Position numbers and translations under genes: made by a program
Shown: piece by piece, positions 27,221 to 38,893 of the stretch
Numbering within the stretch: position 1 is the first letter of the stretch
Layout of the letters: each line of letters begins with the position of its first letter
Source of the DNA: Plasmodium brasilianum
Lineage: Eukaryota > Apicomplexa > Aconoidasida > Haemosporida > Plasmodiidae
Length of the DNA stretch: 64,000 bases
Direction of reading: 5' to 3'
NCBI RefSeq assembly: GCF_023973825.1
Contig: NC_090114.1
Span: 248,001 to 312,000, forward strand
Notes under the pieces: model-generated
Seen by the model: only the letters and a program-made list of their open reading frames with translations
Database searches by the model: none
What the model was told of the DNA's origin: nothing

Positions 27221-30200
27221 CTAATTGTAAACTTTTGGATCCTGATTTTGCTCCTTATCTAATAAAGAAATAAAAAAAAGAAGATAACAATAAATAAAAA
27301 AATATAATATTTTTTATATAATTTTTTTTTTTTTTAAAAAGCATTTTTGTCTTTTAATTTATTATTACATATCACTGGTAACTTAAAATCAGTCCCTCCA
27401 TTTTGTATAAATTCGGTGAACGTAGCGTCTTCACATCTACATTGATGAGAAAATATAAAAATAATGCTTTATTCATATATTTCATTAATTCTTTTTACTC
27501 AAAAATATTTTTATTTTTAAAATGAAATATAAATGAACATAATATTTCATTTATTCCTTTTTTTCTTACGAATTATCTGTAGTTTTTAATGCAAAAACTA
27601 CGAATAAAATTACCAGAAATGCACCTCCTCCAGCAAAATAAGATAATTCTGTAAAAAAAAAAAAAAAAAGTAAATTAATAAAAATATTCATAGTGTTCTT
27701 AAAATAAAATTGGTAATAACTTATATATTTATTTTTTATTCATTTAATATATACATATATATACGCACTTGAAAAATTATATTTTTTTGAATTTTCGAAT
27801 AATGTAATAGAATATGCACTTTTTACACAAGCATAATGTTCACTCGAATGTTTAGGATAAAAATTTAAACAATAATCTGAAAATGATTTAAAAAATTTTC
27901 TTTTATCATCATTAAGATTAGATTTTGATGATAAGCTATCCTCAATATATTTACACTGATCTGATGAAAAATATTTAAGACACATTTCATTTCCTGATAA
28001 ATTTAAGTTTCCATCATTTACAGTTTTAAAGTTTGCATTTTCATATTCTTTTAAATAAAAATTTCCAGAATTCATATTATTCTTACTATCTAAATTATAA
28101 TTGTTTGAACCTTTCGTATCATTATTTTCACCATCAATTTGATCTCCTTGTTTTTTCTCTGTTTTCAATGCTTCTCCTTCTAATGATTGTGAATGTACAT
28201 TATTTAAAGAACTTTCCTCTTCAGTAGAAGCATGAAGTGTGTTGAAATCATGTATTTGAACGTTTTTTTCTTTATCTGAATTGATCTCTGTTGAACTTGC
28301 AGTTTCGGCTTTTGATACATCATTCAATTTATCTATGTTTTCTGAAATTCCAGTTTCGGTAGTTAGAGATGTCACATCATTGTGTTTAATATTAGACAAT
28401 GAATCTAGAACCTCAATAGATTCAAGATCTTCCCTGTTTTCGTCCCTATTACCAGTACTAGCGTCACTCTGATCATTTATAACACCATCCCTATCAGTTC
28501 TAAGATCGTGTTCGTTACGTTCCTTATCAAAACTACCAATAACTTCATGGCTCAGTACACCATTTAATGCACCCGTAGTAATTTCTCTAGAACTTGGAAT
28601 TTCTTGTAAATTTCCAGGAACATTAGAGATGTCACTGTTATCTGTTCTAATATTTTCACTTCTAGCTTTTCTACTATGATCATCTGTACTTTGACCACTT
28701 TAACTATTATCTCCAACTTCTTTACTGTTTCCACTCTGAGAGATATCTCTCTGTTGATCCATACCACTATTATGACTATTAGCACTGTCACATGGTTTTT
28801 TATGATCATTACATAAGGATCTTTCACCATCACTACCACTTTTTTCAAGAGTATTATATGAAAGGCTAAGGTTTGAACTTACGTCTCTATCGCCTTCGGC
28901 ACTTTTATCAATTTTCTTCTCAGGTTTACCTCTATCTCCCGTATTCCCAGAAACAGCTTCACTGTCCAGAGATTTTGAAGAAGCACTTAAATAGTTCAAA
29001 CTTTCAGTATCACCATTACCAATATTGTCATTTGCGTCATCAGAACTACTACTAATCCTAGCTCGGTCGTCACGTGGGAGACTTCTATAACTATTATCTT
29101 GAGCATTTCTTCCACTATCTGAAGTATTCAATACCCCTCTCGTATCTATAGGTTCAAGTCTTATACCTTCATGTTTTACTTCTTCTACCTTTCCTGGAGC
29201 AGGTTTTGCCATAATAGATGCTTTACAATTACAACGATTATTATATTCATTATCTCCTATATTTATTTCTTTTTCAAAAGATATCCTATCAAATCCTTTG
29301 TATTCTTTCGTTATTAAATCAATAGCAGTCCCTCCGTGTCCAATTTTGACATACTTAACCCTATTGAATTTGTCTGTTAGTATATCCAATTGCTTTTTTT
29401 TTTCTCTTATCCATGATTCATACTCTGAACATTTTTTTTTACATTCTGGTTCAACATTGCATCTATCTTTACCAATAGAAACATTTTTTTCCTTACATAC
29501 AGATTTTATATTATCAAAGTGTTTAGATATTTCATCTCCAAAGTCCCTAGCCCATTCTAGGAGCCATCGCTGAAACTGCGGAATTTCCTCAAAAATAAAA
29601 TCCTTTGAACATTGCATATTTTCTGTATTCCTTAATTTCTTATTAGCTGTAGACATTAACTCATTCCAAAGAGCATTTTTGTTCTCTTTCCACCATTTCT
29701 CGCGCTCCCTTTTTGCATTTTCATCGCTGCCAAATATTTATTACAAGATTTTCTCTACTATCATAGAATGACCATGCCCCTTTATATCGGTTCCTTTAAT
29801 AACATTTCCAATATCAGCAAAATCATATTTTAAATCATTACAAAATTCTTTATAGTTAAGTCGGTTATCCTCTTTCCATTTCTGCAATAATAAGTATGCT
29901 TCTGTGTTTAGTGAAGCAAGAAGCTGTTTTTTTAGATCTGTTACATCATTTCCATTCCGTACATCCTTTATTTTATGAATACACAATTGTACTCTCCTAT
30001 CAGGAACACATAACCCTTTATCATTAATGTCCTGTATATTGCAAATCCATCTTCCATGTTTTCTCTTTAAGATACATCCAATAATTAAAGTGCAATCAAA
30101 AAAAGAATATTTTACAGTATGATTCATATACATTTTATGATTATCAACTCCAGAAGTAAAACGACCTATAGAGCTAGTTATATTGGTACTTATGCTAGAT

Positions 30201-30841
30201 CCAGTATCATCTACATTAGTATTAGTTGAAGCATTTGAAGAAAATTCGCTATTAAATATTTCATCATAGCCTTTTTAGACACTAATTTTACCATTTTTTC
30301 TGCTACTACCTCCTTTATGTACATTTAAATTTGCAACACCTTCATAATCTATATAATTTCCCTTGTCCACAACTTTTACCTTACCTTCAACAAATGCCTC
30401 CAAACTTTCACTACTTCCTCCAAGATTATTTTCATTATTAGATATTATTTCTCCTATATTTCCTTCTAATTTTTTTTTTGTCATCTGTTATAGTTTCTTT
30501 AGTTTCATGGAATGCTTTTTTTGTTTTATTTCCTACATCTCTTTCACTCGCATCTTTGTTGTGTTCCTTAGATGAGGTGCTACTAACTTCTTCTATGCAT
30601 TCATTTTTGTTTTTTTGGAAACTACTATTTTTCTTTTTTAATAACTCATTTTTTGCATGAATATATGAGAAAAACTATTTGATTCATAATTATTTACACT
30701 CTCTAACTTTTTATTTAATGAATCTAAAGATTCTTTTCCTTTATAATGATTTATTTGATTAATAAATGATTCGATTTTACATTGTATACAATGCAACAAA
30801 TATAATTTTATGAAAAAAAAAATATATTTTTTTGTTTTCAT
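27221..30841 (-). pseudogene. Erythrocyte-binding-like (EBL/DBP) gene, broken
   Basis: EBL proteins are micronemal type I membrane ligands that bind red-cell receptors during invasion. Here the start codon at 30841 opens a signal peptide (KKYIFFFIKLYLLHC) and a charged linker. A single Duffy-binding-like domain spans about 30110-29200, with CVPDRRVQLC, FCNDLKYDFADIGNVIKGTD, EREKWWKENK, IPQFQRWLLEWARDF and CSEYESW. A Ser/Asp/Asn-rich middle follows. The C-terminal cysteine domain (about 27980-27790) has YFSSDQCKYI and HYACVK. The 3' end keeps the family's exon pattern: TM exon 27648-27570 (YFAGGGAFLVILFVV), tail exons 27436-27369 and 27258-27221, all in phase. Damage: frameshifts near 30663 (A6) and 30476 (A10) that cancel, a TAA at 30275-30277, tandem TAA at 29738-29743 inside the DBL domain, and a TAA at 28700-28702. 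A multi-hit pseudogene, or a bad assembly at the homopolymers; the stops argue for true decay. Confidence 0.9.
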
Positions 30842-33386
30842 TGTATTTTATAAATAAAGTACACATAATACTATTAAATACAAAAAAATTACTTCAAAAT
30901 TATTAATTTTTAGTAGCTATACATAAGAAAAAAAATAATAAAAATGAGCATTGACGTATATTTACATAACCAGATAAATATAAGTTGCAAGGATAAAAAT
31001 TATAGTAGAATCAAAATTTAAACAGATTATTTCTATAACATTTTTCTTTATATCGAAGTGCTTTCATTAATAAATATTATACCATCTTTTCTGATTAGAA
31101 CCTAATACACACATATATATATATATTTTTTTTAGGGAAAAATAAAATATATTAAAAGTTACATATTACAAAAAAAAAAAAATCCCCCTTCTTTTTATTT
31201 TTGTTTATCTTATTATTCATTCAAGATAAAATATATAAACTCTTGTAAGTTGCAAAATTTAAATGAGTTAAGCACATAAAAAATATATTTTGTTAAGAAA
31301 CGTTTTGATACATCTTGCGTGCAAAAAAATAAAAAAAAAAATTCTAAAATTTTAAAAACTTCATAATATATTCATACTTCAAAATCGTAGTTATTCCAAA
31401 AGTTGGCTTAATAACATATAATAATTTAAAGAAAACCATGTTTGTTTTAAAATTTTAGTTAATTGAAAAATTACTTAATTTTTATTTTCAAGTTTACTAT
31501 TTCTGTAGTTTTATATATGTAATATATAGATTAGACTATTTAGGACCTCGAAAAAAATATTTACTTTTAATGCTCTTATTACAAAAAAAAAGTGAAGTTC
31601 TCTGCTTCAATACACAAATATATATATTTGTATATATATACATACACTCAGATTTATATTGATATGTGTATGAACTAACAAAGCAAAAAATGATATGTAC
31701 ATTAAAATTATAAGTTTTATTTCTTCTGACAAAATATTCGTAATGAAGAGGAGAATCAACACTATGCAGTGCTCTTATTTCTGACAATAATTTTTTCAAT
31801 ATTTTAATTTTAAAAATATTGTTTTAAATATAATTATCCACATTTAATTATATCCAGGTGAAAAAAATATTATAATTACAACCCGATTATATTTTACAAA
31901 TAATATGAAATGTTCCAACTTTTTTTATAAGTTCTACTTCTAAAACAAATCTACAAAAAATATAAGAATTATTCTATATTATTTTATTATCTTATTTGAA
32001 TTATATATAATTATTCTTAATAAAATAATTGATATTAAATAAGAAGCTAAAAAAAAAAAAAAATTTAACTCGAATATGTTCAGAATTTACTAAATTTTTA
32101 TTATGTTAGGTATATTATGCATATACACAATTTGTAATGTAAATGTTTTAATGTAACATTACTCGTTTATGAACATGTTACAGCATGTCAAATATAAGAA
32201 TATTAATACGTTACATAATGCATAGTGGAAGAAGAAACAAAATTAAAGTTTTTATTTAAATTACAAGTGAAAATACAATAAAATAGTAGTAGAGCAAATA
32301 TTTCATTAAAACGTAAGTACAAAATGATAACAGTTATTATTGGTAAAAAAGAAAGAATTGCATAACAAACATTTTTTATATCTTAAAAGTAATTTTCGAT
32401 TTATTTATTATTACTATTTATTTTTTTAGTAACAATAATTGCCTCCTTTATTTAAATTTTTATTATTTTAAATTAATTTAGGAAAGGGATATAAAAAACT
32501 TATACATTATTTTAATTCTCAAAAAAGAAAAGGCCATTAAAATAATGTAAAACCTGTAATTTTATAATTCAAAACCTAAATGAAAATTGTTCATCACTTA
32601 GCATCACATACATAATGTATCTGCATAGATATATATATATATTTTTTTTTTTTGTATTATTTTCTTTGCTTTAAATGCTTTTTTATCTATAAAAAATAAT
32701 TAAAATATAACAGAATGGATAAGCTGAAAAATTATTTTAATCGAATTTATTATTTTTTTTTTTCCCCCTATATAGATTAAAAATAGTTTGTTTTACAATG
32801 TAACACTTAAATCCTGTTAAACGATGAAGTAACACTTAGCCCCAAGTGTATTTTGTGTTGTTCTATATAGAATTGTATTATATAAAATAGGTGTAGGTAA
32901 AATTGTTCTAATTTGTTTTATATTATTTTTTAATTGTCTTTTTGGATATTATGTTTTTCTCATTTTTCTTTTTTCATTTTTTTTTTTGGGTATTATTTCT
33001 CATCTTTTCTTTTATCTTTTTTCACTTTTTTATGGGTACTATTTTTTTTTTCTATTTATCATTTCTTTTTTTTATGGGTATTATTTTTTGCTCATATATC
33101 TTTTCTTTTTTCTTTTTTTTTTGGATATTATTTTTTTCTCTTCCTTTTTTTTTGTATTTTTTTATTTTTTTTTTTGATAACGTATTCTATAAACAATGTA
33201 TTTTTAGCGATACTATTAGATTTTTAGTCCTATTCCATAATTATGTAGAACATTCATTTTAGTATATATTATATACTGTTTGCAGTTAATAAAATAAAGA
33301 ATAATGTAATATATCTTTTCATATCAATATTTTTTAATATTTAGTATATAATTGTACATATAAATAATAAGATTCCTGAATTTACA
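30842..33386. other. Intergenic region between divergent EBL pseudogene and pir
   Basis: This is the shared upstream region of two divergent genes. Apart from the pyrimidine-rich minisatellite at 32934-33178 I see no gene. A minus-strand frame at 31536-31799 begins with a coding-like 25 residues, then degenerates into AT-driven Tyr/Ile translation. It has no family motif. Confidence 0.5.
32934..33178 (+). repeat. Imperfect pyrimidine-rich minisatellite
   Basis: About five degenerate units of roughly 45-50 bases. Each starts with a TGG(G/A)TA(T/C)TAT core and continues into a T/C-only tract. The plus strand is almost pure pyrimidine between the cores. Core starts are near 32943, 32986, 33033, 33076 and 33121. 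Open frames over it encode only Phe-rich repeats and are not genes. It lies about 200 bases upstream of the intact pir start at 33387, so it sits in that gene's likely promoter or 5' UTR. Confidence 0.75.
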
Positions 33387-34524
33387 ATGAACCCAAAAGT
33401 GTTAGAACAAGTATATTTGCAATTTCTATTAAAAGCATTAATTATAACAGAGCTTCATTTAAATGTTGTCTAATATATTTAAAATATCATTAAAACTGAT
33501 TCTTAAAAATACGAATTTATGGATTTATATCTCTACATAGTTTAATTTTAATATTTATTTTTACTTATATTATTACATTATCCCCGTTTGAAGGATTTAC
33601 CTTTATATAAGCTTTACGAGGAATTTGATAGTTATAAAAATGGTTATACGAAGGACAATAGCATTTGTACAAATTTCATTAATGACAAATATCTTAAATC
33701 ACATGATTTAACCAAGCTTTGCCAACATCTTTCTGCAGTGTTATCATCATTCAACAATATCAAACAAACGCATACTGAAGTTTCATCTAACATTTGCAAT
33801 CATTTAAACATATGGTTATATAACAAATTAACAAATCTGGTTTATGATCCTGCCACTCTTGATAATGTTCACTATGCATTTATGGAGGTTTTTAAATACA
33901 AAAAAGTATTCAAAGATTGTAATTATCTAAATTATAATAAATGTAATAAGGATGAGTTTAACATAATAAAAAAGTTTCATGATTATTCTGAAAATTTTGT
34001 TGGCATTCAAAATAAAATTAAAGAGAATGGTTATTCTGTGATTAAGAATTATTGCTCATACATCGCAGAATCTGTTAATTTTTATAACGACATTGTTTTA
34101 AAGTATGCTAATTCTGATACAGATTATATTTATGATAGTGAATTGAAAACTTTTAGAGATAATTTTAAAAAAATATATAAGGCTACATTGAGTTGTAATT
34201 CTCATATACCTCATTTACAACCTGCTTATAATGATAATATTGAATTATCACATGTCTTTAATTATAATACGTTAAATAGTGAGCCTGTGAATTTAAGAAG
34301 TGTAGCCAAAAATCTTTTAACATTTTTTGGAATATTTTTAATTTTTTTTTGTGTATATAAGGTTAATAAATATTCCAATTAAAAATACATGTATTTTTGG
34401 AACATTTTCAATTACATATTTAAATAAAAAAACTACTGTTATATAGCTTTATTATATTAAGTGAAAATATATTTTTTTTATGCGTGTATATTCTTTTTAT
34501 GAGTATATATTTTTGTATGTATAC

Positions 34525-34558
<34 letters not shown>

Positions 34559-34764
34559 TTTTTACATATATATATATATTTCTCTTACATTAGTTTACTC
34601 CACTGGGAAACCTGTTAAATCTTAAATTGAGAAGAAAAAAAAGAAGAATATGGAGAAACATAAAACAAGAATATGAGAAACAATTGCTTTCAGGTATTGA
34701 CGAACATGAATATTCATCACATTCGGATGATATGTTATATTATATAGGATTTCAGAACAAATAA
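33387..34764 (+). CDS. pir family protein, intact three-exon gene
   Basis: Exon 1 (33387-33410) encodes MNPKVLEQ and ends at a GTATAT donor. Exon 2 (33594-34361) starts DLPLYKLYEEFD, the family's conserved N-terminal motif. It carries cysteines in CTNFI, KLCQHL, NICNHL, KDCNYLNYNKC and NYCSY, and ends with a TM segment (LTFFGIFLIFFCVYK) at the conserved GTTAAT donor. Exon 3 (34594-34764) follows a TTACATTAG acceptor and encodes the typical cytoplasmic tail: FTPLGNLL, a K/R cluster, IWRNIKQEYEKQLL, then HEYSSHSDD, ending YYIGFQNK. All junctions are phase 0, giving 320 residues. pir proteins are variant antigens thought to be exported to or through the infected-cell surface. Their functions are mostly unresolved. 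This is the only copy of three in the window with a complete tail and no damage. Confidence 0.92.
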
Positions 34765-35185
34765 TATTAATAATTCGAATATGTTTTCTTAACACTCCTC
34801 TTTGCTCAGTGAATATCAAGTGATGAAAAAAATCACATGAGTTTTATTTACTTTAAGATATAAAAGGAACAAAAATAGTAATTTCCGATAATTACACAGC
34901 TTATTATTGTTTTGAAGTTGCAAAAATAATGAGCAAAAGACATTTTAAATACAACGGATAAATGAAATAGTAGCAGTGACTTATGTCATCATGATTATGG
35001 ACTGTGTAAGTACAGCGAAAAAAAATACATAGAAAAATAAAACACATTTTTCATTAATTATAACTTATGAAAAATGGATAGAGAAAAAACAAAAGGGCAT
35101 AATTCCCCATGTGACTAATGTATGTTATTATTAAAGTTCAGTGTGCAGAGTAAATACAGGATCAGCCATTGACAATACATAAATA

Positions 35186-35222
<37 letters not shown>

Positions 35223-38200
35223 AAAAACGTCTAACAAACTATAACTCATTAAATGTATATACTGTAAAATTTGGAAAACTGTAGTAATGAATGAATTAAC
35301 AAAAACAAATTATGAAAAAAGTGTTCTTTTGAAAAAATAAACTTGTACTCATAATATGGGGAACATGATAAATACTATGCAAACTGAATATTAAAAAATA
35401 TTAGTATTCGTATAACAATGAATTAAAATTTTGATAACACAAAAAGAAAATTAAGTGAAATGACTCAGTTTAAAATGTTCATCCTTATTCTATGGGAAGT
35501 TATCATGCATGGTCCATCTGAATGATGATATCATGGAATTCTCGATCCAATTAAGTATTATCCTTAATTTAATTATTTTGAATGAAAAAATAAAAAAAAT
35601 ATCATTTTCATCATATATTATCAATTCGTTTATTTTTTTGTATAGAAGAAAAATCAGTTGGAAGTAAAATTATATGTTTCCTAATAAATAAAGTGTTTAT
35701 TTGAACTAAATATCTGCAAAATATTGTTTTGGGATAATTATAAAGGGAGAATTGTTGCAACTAATGCTTAAGGAACGTATAAAAAGTATAAGGAATTAAA
35801 ATATGGTATATCATATTATCACACGGTTAATGAATATACACTAAATGTAAAAATTAAAAAAAAAAAATTTTAATGGTAGGAAACCTATTACTTTTCATTT
35901 AAATATATCTTTTAAATATATATTATTTTGTATAAATTTTGATATATTTATAATATATCTAAATACTTTTATTACTCATTATGTGCAAGACATATAACTG
36001 AACTACTGTAATACACTAAAATCCTTGATATAAATAAAAAATATATATATGATGACGATGGTGCGAACAAGATAAATTGTGAAATATAAATATAGAACCA
36101 CAAAAAAATATGTATAAGTTTCGAAGGGAAATGGAATTGTTCGTTAACATAAAGTAATTTTTTCTGCAATACTTATATTGCTCAGAAATTCGATAAAGAG
36201 TTCAGAAGATACTATTTATATGTATTAATATGTAAAAAGGTATAATTTCTCACATTTCTTAATATAAGCATCGTAGTAATATCAAAATATATATAGTTAT
36301 ATTTGTGGGGAAATCATAACATGTTAAAACATATGAGAACATGATTAATTTACGTATAACAATAATATATTAATTAATGGTATCTACAAGAAAATTAAAT
36401 TTCGATAATAAAATTAAAGAGTTCGTATTAAAGGAAATAATTAAAATAAGAAATGTATGTTCTCTAATCATTAAATGATATAATTAAAACGTTATTGTAT
36501 AATTTGATTATTAATCCATTTCTTATGAATATAGTGTAACGCATCTTTTGTGAAGGAGTATTTTATTATAACCGAAGTGAAATATACTAAATTTTATACA
36601 AAACAACTGAACATGTAAATATATATATAAGAAATATATATATGTGAACATAATAAAATAATATTCTCTTAATAAAGCACCTGAAATAAGTATTCCTATG
36701 AATGAACAACATTTGATCCAAGTGTATTCACTGTTATAATAAATCATAACATCAAAAAATATGAAGAAGTATTTGCTTAATATGAATATTTAAAGATTTT
36801 ATATAATAATAGAAAAAATTATATATATCATCAAAGTACAAAATATATGTACAACTGATACAGATAAATAACGTTTACTAAAAGAAATAAGCAATATCAA
36901 AGTTCAAAGTGTGTTCTCGTAAAAAAAATTTTTTCTCTGTATTACACAATTTATAAAATGAGCCAATATTTTTACACAATATTACACAATTGTAGAAGTA
37001 ACAAAATTTATGGTTTTATAAAAATGGAATTATGAAATTATTAATATTTGCTCCTGCTTAAGTAAAATTGAAATTTCCACAAAAAAAGTAAGCACTTTTG
37101 AACGTATTTAATTCTGTAAATGTAATTAAAGCATTATGATTCATTATATAGCAATATATAACTGCGTTGACTTATGCATTATCAATAAAAAAATAATGCA
37201 ACCACGTGATTAATTACATTTGGAGAAAAATAAAATATAAGATATCAAACGTGCACAAAAACGAAGTAATTACAATATTAACATACGTATTGTTGTGTGG
37301 TTTTAATATAAATGTTTTATTAACAAGTATTTTTTTTTTTTTTTTTTGTAATTTTTTTATATTAAAAGTAACATTTATTATTTAGTTACTGGATATATTT
37401 TTTTTTTTTTTAAGTTATTACCAGATTTACATTTAAAAAATTATATAAAATTCAAGAACTTTACATTTTTTCACTCATTCATCGTAGCTGTTCAAATTAT
37501 TTAGATCAGCTGGTTGCCCTCATTAATAATAAAATATTAATAAAAATCCCATTAAACCTAATTTAAATAATTTATTTAATTTTTAAATATATATATTTTA
37601 TATTATTTCTTTTACTTTCCTTTTTAATCGTTATATATATTTGAAAAGACAAATATATTATTAACATTAAAAATTTTTATATGGTTAACCTTTGTTTCTA
37701 TTATTATTTTAACGTATTCAATAGAAAAAACCACATAATGGGAATTGAAATGTTCTAAGATAAATATAAAAAAAATATAATACGGGGATAGATATATAAA
37801 TAATATAATGAATAGCAAGAGAAAAGAAAAAATAAAAAATCTTAATGATATTTTCTATTTTTTTTTTTTTTTTAAAAAGCCTTTAAGTTACCTTTAAAAA
37901 TTCATTAATATATTTTTTCTTTTTTTTTTAGAAAAATTCTCTCCTATTTGTGCTTTTCTAAAACACTTTCGATAAAATTTTATTAAAATTTTTTTATCTT
38001 CTTTACATATATATAATATATTTTTTTTTTTCTTTAATAATAAAATTAGTTGTGAAATTTCAGATAGCACAAAATAATTTGGTTAATTGCTTTATATTGG
38101 AATTCAATTGATATATAATATGAAGTTCATATCAATTCTTATTACCTCATATTTAACACCTTGGGGTTTAGATATTTATATATAGATATATATATTTAAG

Positions 38201-38893
38201 AGCAAAAATGAAACATAGATTTAGAAAAAAACTAACCATATAAAAAAAAAAAAACACTAAATATTACGGTTATAAATTTTGTTATATATATTTACATTTA
38301 ATGCAGATTAATATATAAAAAAATTAATGTTTGCTACTTTTTTAAGATTTTTATAGAATATAAAGAATGCAATTTTAAAAATATTAAATCTCATTTGCTT
38401 ATTTGTATTTTGCACTATTGTGAAATTTTCAGTTATTTATTTTGATTATTCCTAATGATATTATATATATATACATCCAAGTTTTTTTAGTTCTTTAAAA
38501 AATGTTAATATAAATATTATGTAACCCTTTGTTTTTTTTTTAATGCATGTTGTTGTTACACTATAGTTTATTATAAAATATATGATTTAATTACATAAGT
38601 AAAAATTCTTTATTATACTACTTTTTATAAAAGGACACATCTTTAAATAGAAACTAATTTATTATTTGTTACTATAAAAAATTTTTAGAAAAAAAAAGTT
38701 AATAACTTTTTATTAATTCAATAAAATCTATTATTTCCTTTGTTTAGTCTCTTTTTTATTTCTTTCGAGTTATATATAATAATTATATATATATATATAT
38801 TAATTTAGTGCCAAAAAAAAAAAATAGTATTTTACGACGAATGACTTTAAGTAACAGTAAATTAAATGTTAAATATTCCTCAATACGTTATTC
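34765..38893. other. Intergenic region
   Basis: About 4.1 kb between the intact pir and the PHIST gene. It contains a TA microsatellite (35193-35221) and several T homopolymers (37330-37345, 37858-37873). No gene can be supported on either strand. Frames at 35972-36169, 36523-36747 and 37624-37818 on the minus strand are low-complexity aromatic translations. Confidence 0.55.

Noticed and set aside
27740..27780. Apparent C-terminal extension of the EBL ectodomain ending in a Tyr/Ile-rich tail
   Set aside because: A GT donor just after the cysteine domain joins in phase to the TM exon at 27648, so the extension is intron read-through.
28564..28848. Alternative frame of 94 codons within the EBL pseudogene
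   Set aside because: Val/Lys/Ile-rich shadow of the low-complexity Ser/Asp/Asn region. The EBL frame continues on both sides.
32934..33262. Plus-strand Phe-rich frames of about 97-106 codons
   Set aside because: Produced by the pyrimidine minisatellite; no signal, splice sites or balanced composition.
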